In this document: piece after piece, positions 17,950 to 26,445 of the stretch
How the letters are laid out: each line of letters begins with the position of its first letter
Position numbering within the stretch: position 1 is the stretch's first letter
Assembly (NCBI GenBank): GCA_030817875.1
Contig: JAUSZU010000001.1
Span: 5,022,001 to 5,086,000, forward strand
Reading direction: 5' to 3'
From: Flavobacterium sp. W4I14
Lineage (GTDB): Bacteria > Bacteroidota > Bacteroidia > Sphingobacteriales > Sphingobacteriaceae
DNA length: 64,000 nucleotides
Position numbers and translations under genes: made by a program
The notes under the pieces: generated by a model
Seen by the model: the letters and a program-made list of their open reading frames with translations, nothing else
Database searches by the model: none
Told to the model about the DNA's origin: nothing

Positions 17950-19197
17950 ATGGATTACAAACAATACTTCGAAAAAGCAAGGCAGGCAAGTCGTACCTTG
18001 GTTAGCCTGAACAAAGAAACAACTGATGCGGTGCTCACAGATCTTGCTGCTGCTTTAATAGCAAATACAGATGAGATTCTTGGCGAGAACGTCAAAGATT
18101 TAGCTAAAATGCCCATCGAAGACCCCAAATACGATAGGCTGAAGTTGAGTGCAGTACGTATTGCCGACATTGCGAATGATCTTAAAAATATTGCAGGTTT
18201 AAGTAGTCCATTGGGTAAAATTCTTTCAGATAAAACGCTGGAAAACCAGCTTCATATACAAAAAGTTAGTGTGCCTTTAGGTGTTGTGGGTGTGATTTAC
18301 GAAGCGCGTCCAAATGTTACTGCTGATGTATTTTCACTCTGTTTTAAAACCGGGAACGTTGCTGTGCTTAAAGGAGGCAGTGATGCTGAATTTTCGAATC
18401 TGGCTATTGCAAAGGTGATACACGAGGTTTTAGCTAATCACAAAATCAATCGCGATGTTTTAACTTTATTGCCAGCCGAAAGAGCCGCAACCGAAGCTTT
18501 ATTGAATGCAAGAGGTTTTGTTGATGTTTTGATCCCGAGGGGAAGTCAATCGTTAATTAATTACGTTCGCGAAAACAGTAAAATCCCAGTTATCGAAACC
18601 GGAGCTGGGATTGTACATACTTATTTTGACGAGACTGGTGATTTGGAGAAAGGGAAAGCAATTATTTTTAATGCAAAAACCAGAAGGGTAAGCGTTTGTA
18701 ATTCGCTTGACTGTGTACTGATTAATCAAAATCGGCTTGATGATCTGCCTGCGCTTTTATCTCCCCTGGCTGATGGCGATGTTGAGTTATATGCTGATGA
18801 AAAAAGTTTTGAGTTATTAAAAGCTTCTTATCCTGAGCAATTGTTAAATCAGGCTAAACCTGAACATTTTGGTACAGAGTTCTTATCTTTAAAGTTAGCT
18901 GTTAAAGTAGTGGCTGATTTAGCTGAAGCTTTGAACCACATTGCCGATTATAGCTCTAAACATAGCGAAGCCATTATTTCTGAAGATGCTACGAATATTG
19001 CCCAATTTTTAAACGAAGTAGATGCTGCTGCGGTTTATGCCAATGCCTCTACCGGATTTACGGATGGTGCACAGTTTGGCCTTGGCGCCGAAATTGGCAT
19101 TAGCACGCAAAAGCTCCATGCCCGTGGGCCAATGGGGCTGGAAGAATTAACCAGTTATAAGTGGGTGGTAGTAGGTGATGGACAAGTGAGGGGCTGA
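17950..19197 (+). CDS. proA: Glutamate-5-semialdehyde dehydrogenase
   Basis: The 415-residue NADPH-dependent enzyme reduces glutamyl-5-phosphate to the semialdehyde, the second step of proline synthesis. It has VGVIYEARPNVTADV (about residues 115-129), an AVLKGGSDAEFSN cofactor region, and the catalytic Cys in VSVCNSLDC (about 249). The TGGTDGAQFGLGAEIGIS-like C-terminal motif reads GFTDGAQFGLGAEIGIS. I start at 17950 (MDYKQYFEKA); the 7 codons upstream belong to the end of the repeat element. It is the functional partner of proB just upstream. Confidence 0.95.
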   Translation: MDYKQYFEKARQASRTLVSLNKETTDAVLTDLAAALIANTDEILGENVKDLAKMPIEDPKYDRLKLSAVRIADIANDLKNIAGLSSPLGKILSDKTLENQLHIQKVSVPLGVVGVIYEARPNVTADVFSLCFKTGNVAVLKGGSDAEFSNLAIAKVIHEVLANHKINRDVLTLLPAERAATEALLNARGFVDVLIPRGSQSLINYVRENSKIPVIETGAGIVHTYFDETGDLEKGKAIIFNAKTRRVSVCNSLDCVLINQNRLDDLPALLSPLADGDVELYADEKSFELLKASYPEQLLNQAKPEHFGTEFLSLKLAVKVVADLAEALNHIADYSSKHSEAIISEDATNIAQFLNEVDAAAVYANASTGFTDGAQFGLGAEIGISTQKLHARGPMGLEELTSYKWVVVGDGQVRG

Positions 19198-19208
19198 TCG
19201 GTTTTATT

Positions 19209-19330
19209 GTCATTCTGAATGTAATGAAGAATCTGCAAACGATGGAAAGCAGTCATTAAATTTGTCGCCGTCGGTAAATGTTAGCGCAGTGCAACTAAAC
19301 TTAGAGATTCTTCGCTGCGCTCAGAATGAC
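19209..19330. repeat. Intergenic inverted repeat (GTCATTCTGAATG... type)
   Basis: About 122 bp with complementary ends (GTCATTCTGA...GAAGAATCT / AGATTCTTCG...TCAGAATGAC) between proA and the converging nuclease gene. A fragment with AGATTCTGAAGCAAGTTCAG lies at 37551-37579. Confidence 0.75.
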
Positions 19331-19339
19331 AGCACAATA

Positions 19340-20722
19340 TTATAATTCAAAGACCTCTCCCCGTTCTGGCACGGCAACATTAAAGCCATCTTCTTGTAAA
19401 GCCAATGATAAGCTTTTGAGGCTTTTATCTTCACCATGAACCAAGAAAACTTTTTTGGGCTGTCCTGTCTGTTTAATTGTTTTCACTAAATCGTTATGAT
19501 CGCCATGGCCACTGAGCAGATCGGTTTGGTGTATCGTGGCGTAAACCATCATTTCACGGTCTTTAATGCGGACAATAGGTGCTCCGCTTAATAGCTTGTA
19601 ACCGAGTGTTCCTTTGGCACAGTAGCCAATAAAAAGAATGGTACAATAATAGTTCTGAATGTTGTAGTACAAGTGATCCTGAATCCGCCCGCCTTCTAAC
19701 ATGCCTGCAGAAGAAATAATAATACAGGGATCGAAATAATTGGAAACATCTTTACTTTCTTTCATGGTTTGAACGTATGCAAGATGCTCAAATTCAAACT
19801 CATCGCCCATGGTTTGGTAAAAATCTTTCGCCTCCTGATTAACCAGGTTATGGTGCTTGCGATAAACCTCGGTAGCTTGGATGGCCATGGGGCTATCTAC
19901 AAAAATCTGAACAGGCGGCAACAGTTTTTTGGTGAAAATCTGGTTCAAGGCAAATACGAGTGATTGCGTACGGCCAATACTAAATGCAGGAATAATCAAT
20001 CGCCCAGGACTTTTAATACAGGCTTCGGTAATTTCCTTAACTAATCTTTCCTCTAAGGTCTGATCTTTGGTATGTATCCTCCCGCCATAGGTTGCTTCGC
20101 TTACCAGGTAGTCGACCTCTGGCAGCGGTTCAGGGTTAACCAAAACCGGATAATTCTCTCTGCCGATATCGCCTGTAAAGGCAATTTTCTTCTCTATGCC
20201 ATTATCATTTATGGTTAAAATAGCTGCAGCAGCGCCAAGTAGATGGCCAACCGGCACAAAGGTTAGGCTAATATCGCCGTTGATCTTGAAAGGCTTGTTA
20301 AAGGCAATGGTTACAAAACGATCGATCGTATCCATCACATGTTTGTGCAGGTACAAAGGTTTTGGTCCGCTAAAATTGCCACGTTTAGTTCTGGGTTTTC
20401 GGCCTGCTTTCCTTAAGAAAAGTTCTACAGAATCGAATAATAGTATCGACGTAAGGTCGGCTGTTGGTGGTGTACAGAGCACCTGGCCTTCAAAACCCAA
20501 TCGAACCAATGTAGGTAAATTACCAGAGTGATCGATATGGGCATGAGTTAAAATAACCAGGTTTATACTTGCCGGATCGAAAGGGAATTGTTGGTTTTCT
20601 TCCTGGTAGGTTTCCTTCTCATAATCTAATCCACAATCTATCAGTATTTTATAATGTCCAACTTCTAGCAGGTGCATACTCCCTGTTACCTGTTGTGCTG
20701 CGCCCCAAAACGTTAACTTCAT
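19340..20722 (-). CDS. MBL-fold beta-CASP RNA nuclease
   Basis: The 460-residue protein has the metallo-beta-lactamase zinc motif THAHIDHSGN (about residues 57-66) and a beta-CASP insertion (about 190-370). SSAGMLEGGRIQDHL and a C-terminal SGHGDHNDL His motif complete the RMMBL-type active site. Proteins of this class (CPSF73/YSH1-like) cut or trim RNA with two zinc ions. It converges with proA and is not obviously in an operon. RNA substrate unknown. Confidence 0.9.
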   Translation of the reverse strand: MKLTFWGAAQQVTGSMHLLEVGHYKILIDCGLDYEKETYQEENQQFPFDPASINLVILTHAHIDHSGNLPTLVRLGFEGQVLCTPPTADLTSILLFDSVELFLRKAGRKPRTKRGNFSGPKPLYLHKHVMDTIDRFVTIAFNKPFKINGDISLTFVPVGHLLGAAAAILTINDNGIEKKIAFTGDIGRENYPVLVNPEPLPEVDYLVSEATYGGRIHTKDQTLEERLVKEITEACIKSPGRLIIPAFSIGRTQSLVFALNQIFTKKLLPPVQIFVDSPMAIQATEVYRKHHNLVNQEAKDFYQTMGDEFEFEHLAYVQTMKESKDVSNYFDPCIIISSAGMLEGGRIQDHLYYNIQNYYCTILFIGYCAKGTLGYKLLSGAPIVRIKDREMMVYATIHQTDLLSGHGDHNDLVKTIKQTGQPKKVFLVHGEDKSLKSLSLALQEDGFNVAVPERGEVFEL

Positions 20723-20811
20723 CTTCTTATCTATCGCGTAAGTTCTTTAGCCGTAAAGTAATATAAATGATGGGATTTTTAAACAATCAAGCGTAATTTT
20801 TTAATTATTGT

Positions 20812-20860
20812 TTAACCACAGCGTTCACCGAGAAAGCTCATAGAGCGACACAGAATTAAT
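20812..20860 (+). repeat. Fragment of an ACCACAG-type intergenic repeat
   Basis: A short stretch (TTAACCACAGCGTTCACCGA followed by GAAAGCTCATAGAGCGACAC) resembles one arm of the element in the proBA spacer. Only one arm is present. Confidence 0.4.
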
Positions 20861-20916
20861 GGCAATTCTTTTATCATGTAAATTCAGACCTCTATCTCTC
20901 CTGAATTTGGGCTTAT

Positions 20917-21267
20917 TTATAGTCCATTTTCTTCCCTAAATTTAAGTCCCCTCAATATTTCACTTTTTGCTTCTTCCGAAAAATCTTCTAAATCAGCTGT
21001 TGTAATGCTTTTATCTACAAGCATAGCAATTACAGTATCTAAAAACCATGAATTTCTAAGCCCGTCGTATCTTCTGGCGATGTGTTTATCGAAATCTGTT
21101 ACAGCGGTAAAAATTTTATAATAATCATCTCTATTATCTTCAGGCTGTTGCATTTTCCATTGGTCTAAAATTTCAGAAAATGCCTGCATTTCTTTTTTTA
21201 GTTCCCGTTGTAAAGCTATTTCGAATAATTTTCGGGCAACTTTGTTGTCTGCTTTAGAAAAACTCAT
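20917..21267 (-). CDS. Small helical protein of unknown function
   Basis: The 116-residue product is charged and predicted mostly helical, without a signal peptide or membrane segment. It starts MSFSKADNKVARKLFEIA and contains YYKIFTAVTDFDKHIARRY in the middle. It is transcribed away from the small acidic-protein gene at 21369. I do not recognise the family; it may be a cytoplasmic partner or chaperone-like protein, but nothing in the sequence settles that. Confidence 0.65.
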   Translation of the reverse strand: MSFSKADNKVARKLFEIALQRELKKEMQAFSEILDQWKMQQPEDNRDDYYKIFTAVTDFDKHIARRYDGLRNSWFLDTVIAMLVDKSITTADLEDFSEEAKSEILRGLKFREENGL

Positions 21268-21345
21268 GTTCTTGTTAAAATTATAATATAAAGATAAGAA
21301 TGTCTTATATATCTAGCTCGACTTAAGCTCAACAAAAAGATTTTT

Positions 21346-21353
21346 TATCTTTG
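21346..21353 (+). promoter_or_regulatory. -7 promoter box
   Basis: TATCTTTG is an exact TAnnTTTG match 15 bp before the ATG at 21369. It overlaps the in-frame TTG at 21351, so that TTG cannot be the start if this promoter is used. Confidence 0.55.
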
Positions 21354-21368
21354 CAAGAAATATTAGTC

Positions 21369-21620
21369 ATGCAAGAACCTTTTGATATAGAAATCGGACC
21401 AATTAATTATTCAGTTTTTCCTGAAGGAAATGATTCATATACTATTTTTAAAGATGGAAGGGAATATATTCAGATTCAGAAAGATACTTCATCTATCTGG
21501 TTAAAAATGGATTATAAAACTGAACTTCCAATTTTTGAAGAAGACGAGGAAGTGAATGCTATTGGCCAGGCCATTGAAAAATATGTGCCTGAAGAAGATG
21601 AGGAAGAAGACGAGTTATAA
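21369..21620 (+). CDS. Small acidic protein of unknown function
   Basis: An 83-residue protein counted from the ATG at 21369 (MQEPFDIEIGPINYSV). It has a beta-rich first half and ends in a very acidic tail (PEEDEEEDEL). No signal peptide. The start is supported by the -7 box at 21346-21353. The stop is followed within 6 bp by a long perfect hairpin. Function unknown. Confidence 0.7.
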   Translation: MQEPFDIEIGPINYSVFPEGNDSYTIFKDGREYIQIQKDTSSIWLKMDYKTELPIFEEDEEVNAIGQAIEKYVPEEDEEEDEL

Positions 21621-21625
21621 TAAGT

Positions 21626-21668
21626 AATCCTCAACAAGGTTTGGCTTAGCCAAACCTTGTTGAGGATT
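21626..21668. terminator. Perfect 20-bp hairpin between converging genes
   Basis: AATCCTCAACAAGGTTTGGC, loop TTA, and its exact complement. It lies between the stop at 21620 and the stop of the converging gene at 21674. It lacks a clear T-run on either side, but can act as a bidirectional terminator or RNA 3'-end structure. Confidence 0.7.
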
Positions 21669-21673
21669 TAAAT

Positions 21674-22354
21674 TTAGGCAAGGAGCTTTAATAATTCTTC
21701 TGCAACTTTTTCAGATGAAGCAGGATTTTGTCCGGTAATCAATAAGCCATCAACTATGGCATAGGGATTCCAATCAGCTATCTTACTATAATGTCCACCA
21801 TTTTTTATCAACATATCCTCTACTAAGAAAGGCACTACGTTTGTTAATTGTACAGCTTCTTCTTCGGTATTGGTAAATCCGGTTACATTTTTTCCGTTCA
21901 CCAGGTATTCACCATTTATCTTTACATCTTTAAGCACTCCCGGAGCATGACATACAAAAGCAACAGGCTTGTTGGCGGTATAGAATTCGGTAATGAGCTG
22001 TTGTGAAGTTGCGCTTTCTGCTAAATCCCAAAGTGGTCCGTGGCCGCCAGGATAAAAAACTGCATCATAATCATCCATCATTATATCGGCCAATGGGATG
22101 GTATTTTTTAATTTGTCCAAAAGAACAGTGTCTTTGTCCATTCTTTTCGTCGTTTCGGTTTGGAAAGAAGGATCTTCACTTTTAGGGTCAATTGGTGGCT
22201 GACCACCTTTTGGTGAGGCCAATACAATATCGATACCTTTGTCGGCTAAGGCATAATATGGCGCTGCCAGTTCTTCTGACCAAAAACCTGTTTTTAAACC
22301 TGTATTTCCTAATTCGTCGTGGCTTGTAAGCACGAATAAAACTTTCTTATTCAT
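21674..22354 (-). CDS. DJ-1/PfpI-family type 1 glutamine amidotransferase-like protein
   Basis: The 226-residue protein has the class I glutamine-amidotransferase-like fold with the nucleophile elbow VAFVCHAPG (Cys about 134), preceded by AVFYPGGHGPLWDL (Gly-rich loop). Its length and the conserved Glu near the start fit the Hsp31/HchA-like branch. That branch has been linked to glyoxalase, deglycase or chaperone activity. A Crp-family regulator gene lies 84 bp upstream on the same strand and may control it or be co-transcribed. Confidence 0.88.
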   Translation of the reverse strand: MNKKVLFVLTSHDELGNTGLKTGFWSEELAAPYYALADKGIDIVLASPKGGQPPIDPKSEDPSFQTETTKRMDKDTVLLDKLKNTIPLADIMMDDYDAVFYPGGHGPLWDLAESATSQQLITEFYTANKPVAFVCHAPGVLKDVKINGEYLVNGKNVTGFTNTEEEAVQLTNVVPFLVEDMLIKNGGHYSKIADWNPYAIVDGLLITGQNPASSEKVAEELLKLLA

Positions 22355-22438
22355 ATTTTTTTGCTAAGTGTATCACAAAATTAGTGCTCTTGAATAGGGC
22401 AGCAAAGGATTTCAATCACAAATTTAATGTGCGCAAAA

Positions 22439-23008
22439 TCACACTTTTGCGGAAAGCCTGCTTAAGGTTTCTCTGGAAATGCCCAGGTATGCTGCAATTA
22501 TTGTTTTAGAAACCCGTTGCATCAATTGCGGATACTGTTGAGCGAGTTGTTCAAAACGCTCTTTTGGGCTTGTGGTTAAAAGTGATAAAACTCTTTGCTG
22601 TAAAGCTACATAGCCTAAACTGTTTTTTATCCTGAAAAAATGCTCCATTTTATGGCTTTCACTGCATAGCTGATCTAAACTATCCTTGCTAATGGAGAGT
22701 AGTTCGGAGTTTTCTAAGCAACTGATGTTGGTAATCGATTTAACATGACCATAAAAAGCCCTAAAATCGGAAAGCCACCAGTTTTCCATCGCAAACTGGA
22801 TAATGTACTCTTTACCATTGGCATCTGTAAATGTGGCCTTTAGTAAACCTTTAACTACAAAATAAATGTGATTGACAAATTCGTCTTCCTGGATGAGGTA
22901 CTGGTGTTTTTTAAGCTTTTTAGGTTTGAAATGTGCCGCTATATGCTCAAACTCCTGATCGGTGAGGGAAATGATTTCTTCGAGGTGTGTTTTTAATTCA
23001 GAACTCAT
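22439..23008 (-). CDS. Crp/Fnr-family transcriptional regulator
   Basis: The 189-residue protein has an N-terminal cyclic-nucleotide-binding-like beta-barrel (about residues 20-115) and a C-terminal helix-turn-helix with the recognition region IAAYLGISRETLSRL. It has no FNR-type Cys cluster at the N-terminus, so it probably does not bind Fe-S. The DJ-1-like gene downstream is a likely target. The effector is unknown. Confidence 0.87.
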   Translation of the reverse strand: MSSELKTHLEEIISLTDQEFEHIAAHFKPKKLKKHQYLIQEDEFVNHIYFVVKGLLKATFTDANGKEYIIQFAMENWWLSDFRAFYGHVKSITNISCLENSELLSISKDSLDQLCSESHKMEHFFRIKNSLGYVALQQRVLSLLTTSPKERFEQLAQQYPQLMQRVSKTIIAAYLGISRETLSRLSAKV

Positions 23009-23064
23009 GCCATAAATTTAACTAAATTAAGCATGAAACTCATTTTTTGATTTTGGAATGAGGT

Positions 23065-23107
23065 AAGGCGGAAAAAATAAGGCCCGATTTTTTACTGATC
23101 GGGCCTT
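23065..23107 (-). terminator. Terminator of the small lipoprotein gene
   Basis: A 10-bp stem AAGGCCCGAT/ATCGGGCCTT. On the minus strand it is followed by TATTTTTTCC. It lies 20 bp past the stop of the gene at 23127-23507. Confidence 0.85.
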
Positions 23108-23126
23108 CTGTCTTTTAATAAATGGT

Positions 23127-23507
23127 TTACCTTGTGCAATTTGCGGTCCAGGTACCTTTCGAATTGGTTACCAAGATTTTTAATGTACTTGCATTAACGC
23201 TTATACCAGTTAATCCATCGCCAATACTTGTATAAGTATCACCCGAACCCTGGAATTTTACGCCTGTAATATCAGGGATACCTGTACCAAAAATAAAGTT
23301 ATAGGTATCACCAGTTTTAACTACCCTTACCTTGCCGTCATCATCACTAATGTCTTTTGAGCCATCATTATAAGTAATGGTTCCAGTATAAGTACCCACA
23401 AAGAAATCCCTATCTGCAGGATCGGTATCTTTTTTACATGATACCATTACGGTTAATGCTATTAAAAGCATGCTGAAAATTTGAACTGTCTTTTTCATCT
23501 CTTTCAC
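23127..23507 (-). CDS. Small lipoprotein of unknown function
   Basis: A 126-residue protein with a lipoprotein signal (FSMLLIALTVMVSCKK; lipidated Cys about 24). The mature domain is small and beta-rich, with FVGTYTGTITYNDG near its start, similar in feel to lipocalin-like or META-type small exported domains. No family is certain. MKK at 23498 is an equally good start. It has its own terminator. Confidence 0.75.
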   Translation of the reverse strand: MKEMKKTVQIFSMLLIALTVMVSCKKDTDPADRDFFVGTYTGTITYNDGSKDISDDDGKVRVVKTGDTYNFIFGTGIPDITGVKFQGSGDTYTSIGDGLTGISVNASTLKILVTNSKGTWTANCTR

Positions 23508-23835
23508 TTTTTTATTTTAAATAGGTAATAAATGTAACATGGCTATGACAATGACTATGCCAAAACGAATTATTGATACTTAAAAAATGGTGAGATAACA
23601 AAATAAAAACTACAAAATAATATGTATTAAATCGTTGTTTAATAGTGTTTTACAAGTCTTTGTTGTCGCGCTTTTCATTCATGCTACCCATAGCAGATTT
23701 TTTACAGTTGCTAGCGCACATAAACAAATAAAACTGTTCAGTTTAGAAGAAAACGAAATTGTTATTGAAAATTGATATTGAAGAAAAAAGAAATTTTTTA
23801 CCGCTCAAAGTAATCAAAAAGCAATATATTTCGCG
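23508..23835. other. 328-bp A/T-rich spacer without a gene
   Basis: Apart from the upstream region of the lipoprotein gene, I see no ORF, repeat or RNA-like fold here. The sequence is A/T-rich and non-repetitive. Confidence 0.5.
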
Positions 23836-24492
23836 TTATTCTTTGGTATAATTTGAAGGCCCGTTAATGTCTACTGTTTCCCCTAAAAAGTGTGGTTTTC
23901 TTCCAATTAAAATATCAATTGTAGATTTTACAACGGCAAAATATTCTCTAAAAGAAGCATATTTGTAGCCCTGATACGTTCCTTGATCGGCAGCAAAGCC
24001 ATATGATTTAACGCCCAATTTATTCCCGATATTGATACACCGGTTTAAATGATATTTTTGTGAAACCAGAATGGCTGTATCAACCTTAAAGATATATTTA
24101 GATCTATATAAGGTAGAGTAGCTATCAAAGCCAGCATAATCAAGATAGATCTTATTGGTATCAACACCGTGTTGATAACAGTAAAGTTTCATCACCGTTA
24201 ACTCGTCATGCGCATCGCTACCGTTATCGCCAGATAATAGGATTTTATCAATTTTATTGTTTTTATAAAGCTCGATACCAGCATCAAGCCTATCTTTTAA
24301 GTATTTGCTCGGTTTATTATTGTTAATGCCTGCTCCGAAAATAATGGCTACTTTGGTTCCTGGTGTGTCTTTTTCTTTTGAAAAAATTAGTGGATCAGTT
24401 TGAGATTTTACCAATAAATTTATGCCCAATACTGCAATAATACCCAATAAGGAAGCATAGATTAACAATTTTATGATTTTTTTAGTCTTCAT
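23836..24492 (-). CDS. SanA/YdcF-like DUF218 envelope protein
   Basis: The 218-residue protein has one N-terminal membrane anchor (about residues 8-28) and a DUF218 domain. The domain shows AIIFGAGINNNKPSKYLKDR, IDKILLSGDNG and TAILVSQKYHLNR. This layout matches SanA/ElyC-type proteins, implicated in envelope integrity and drug sensitivity in E. coli. Biochemical activity is unknown. It appears monocistronic. Confidence 0.88.
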   Translation of the reverse strand: MKTKKIIKLLIYASLLGIIAVLGINLLVKSQTDPLIFSKEKDTPGTKVAIIFGAGINNNKPSKYLKDRLDAGIELYKNNKIDKILLSGDNGSDAHDELTVMKLYCYQHGVDTNKIYLDYAGFDSYSTLYRSKYIFKVDTAILVSQKYHLNRCINIGNKLGVKSYGFAADQGTYQGYKYASFREYFAVVKSTIDILIGRKPHFLGETVDINGPSNYTKE

Positions 24493-24586
24493 GGATTAAA
24501 CGGTAGTAATTATTTATCTCTTAAAGATAGTTAAAGGCAAAACGGATTATTACATGTGTTTAAAAATTGATTTTTTGCAAATCTTT

Positions 24587-26125
24587 TTACCCTGCCCAGC
24601 CATCCCTATCCAAACTCCTATAATTAATCGATTCGGCCAAGTGCTCGAGTTCTACATTTTCACTTCCGGCTAAATCGGCAATGGTTCGGGCCACTTTTAA
24701 AATCCTATCGTAAGCACGGGCCGATAATCCTAACCTTTCCATAGCGGTTTTTAATAAAATAGTACCTGCTTCGCTGATCTGGCATACTTTACGCACCATT
24801 TTCGGGTTCATTTGGGCGTTGCAATGCAACTCCTCTTTATCAAGAAAACGCTTGTCCTGAACTTCCCGAGCTTTAATTACACGTTCCCTAATGCGGTTGC
24901 TTCTTTCTGTGTCAGCTGTGGAGGCTAATTCTGTAAAATTAACCGGCGTTACTTCAACATGAAGATCAATCCTGTCTAGAAGCGGTCCGGATATTTTACT
25001 CAGGTACTTTTGAACCACACCTGGTGCGCAAACACAATCTTTCTCCGGATGATTGTAAAAACCGCATGGGCAGGGATTCATCGAGGCTACCAGCATAAAA
25101 CTGGCAGGATATTCTACCGAAAACCTTGCCCTTGCAATCGCCACTTTACGGTCTTCTAAAGGTTGGCGCATTACCTCTAAAACGGTACGCTTAAATTCGG
25201 GTAGCTCATCTAAAAACAAAACGCCGTTATGAGCAAGGGATATCTCTCCAGGCTGTGGGTTTATTCCCCCGCCCACTAAAGCAACATCGCTAATGGTATG
25301 GTGCGGGGAGCGGTACGGTCGGATGGTCATTAATGCATCGGCAGCAGAAAGTTTTCCGGCAACGGAGTGGATTTTTGTGGTTTCTAAAGCTTCGTTTAAG
25401 TTTAATGGGGGTAAGATAGTTGGCAGGCGTTTGGCTAACATGGTTTTGCCTGCCCCTGGCGGACCGATTAAAATAACATTGTGACCACCAGCTGCTGCAA
25501 TTTCCAATGCTCGTTTAATATTTTCCTGGCCTTTAACGTCGACAAAATCGTGTTCGTAATTATTAATGTTTTTTAAAAATTCTTCTTTGGTATTAATTTT
25601 AACCTGTTCCAGTGTTTCACTCTTATTAAAGAAAGCAATTACCTGAGCCAGGTTTTCTACGCCATAGGCTATTAAATCGTTTACAATGCCAGCCTCGCGA
25701 ACATTTTGTTTCGGTAAGATGAAACCTTTAAAACCGTCTTGCTGTGCTTGGATTGCGATTGGTAAGGCGCCTTTAATGGGTTGAATGGTTCCGTCTAAAG
25801 AGAGTTCGCCCATGATGAAATAGTCGTCCAGCTCATCGGCAGGAATTTGCCCTGATGCTGCTAAAATGCCGATGGCTATTGGGAGATCGTAGGATGAACC
25901 TTCTTTTTTGATATCTGCAGGTGCTAAATTGACTACAATTTTCTGTTTCGGCATACGGAACCCCGAAATATTAATGGCGCTGGCCACACGTTGAAGACTT
26001 TCTTTTACCGCATTATCTGGCAGGCCTACCATATAGTATTTTGTACCTGCGCTAATATTCACTTCGATTGTTATGGTTAGTGCATTTACACCATAAACAG
26101 CACTCCCGTATGTTTTTACAAGCAT
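24587..26125 (-). CDS. comM: ComM/YifB-type Mg-chelatase-like AAA+ ATPase
   Basis: The 512-residue protein has an N-terminal Lon-protease-like domain (about residues 20-175), a Walker A GPPGAGKTML (about 222-231), a Walker B FLDELPEF and a C-terminal lid. The Cys pair region MNPCPCGFYNHPEKDCVC (about residues 350-367) looks zinc-binding and is typical of this family. ComM is a hexameric helicase that promotes branch migration in natural transformation. No competence genes are nearby. Confidence 0.93.
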   Translation of the reverse strand: MLVKTYGSAVYGVNALTITIEVNISAGTKYYMVGLPDNAVKESLQRVASAINISGFRMPKQKIVVNLAPADIKKEGSSYDLPIAIGILAASGQIPADELDDYFIMGELSLDGTIQPIKGALPIAIQAQQDGFKGFILPKQNVREAGIVNDLIAYGVENLAQVIAFFNKSETLEQVKINTKEEFLKNINNYEHDFVDVKGQENIKRALEIAAAGGHNVILIGPPGAGKTMLAKRLPTILPPLNLNEALETTKIHSVAGKLSAADALMTIRPYRSPHHTISDVALVGGGINPQPGEISLAHNGVLFLDELPEFKRTVLEVMRQPLEDRKVAIARARFSVEYPASFMLVASMNPCPCGFYNHPEKDCVCAPGVVQKYLSKISGPLLDRIDLHVEVTPVNFTELASTADTERSNRIRERVIKAREVQDKRFLDKEELHCNAQMNPKMVRKVCQISEAGTILLKTAMERLGLSARAYDRILKVARTIADLAGSENVELEHLAESINYRSLDRDGWAG

Positions 26126-26445
26126 TGATTTTAATTAAAATAAATTCGGATGTAAATTATTCGGGATGAATATTGATTCTAATATACAGATTATTTAAAA
26201 AAGATCAAGTTTTAGTATCTATTAGCGAGTCGGTTCTACCAACGCTGTTAAATAAACCTAATTGGACGAATGCCTATTCCTTCTATAGGCAGTAGGGAAA
26301 GCAGGGCTGAAACCCCCTATGGAGTACTGAGCCCCCATTTCCAAAACCTATAAAACAAAAAATCCCGACCATTACTGATCGGGATTTGTATTTTCACGAA
26401 GAATAAGGCCTTACATCCTAAACCCTCTACCCTAAGCCTTCTAAA
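26126..26445. other. 320-bp spacer with hairpin-rich text
   Basis: No gene. It contains GCCTATTCCTTCTATAGGC (a small palindrome) followed by GGGAAAGCAGGGCTGAAACC and CCCCTATGG, resembling the block at 37420-37480. It also holds the ffh terminator and a CCCTCTACCCTAAGCC stretch next to the ffh stop. Confidence 0.5.
26353..26387 (-). terminator. Terminator of ffh
   Basis: A 9-bp stem AAATCCCGA/TCGGGATTT. On the minus strand it is followed by a T-rich run (TTTTTTGTTTT). It lies about 60 bp past the ffh stop. Confidence 0.8.
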
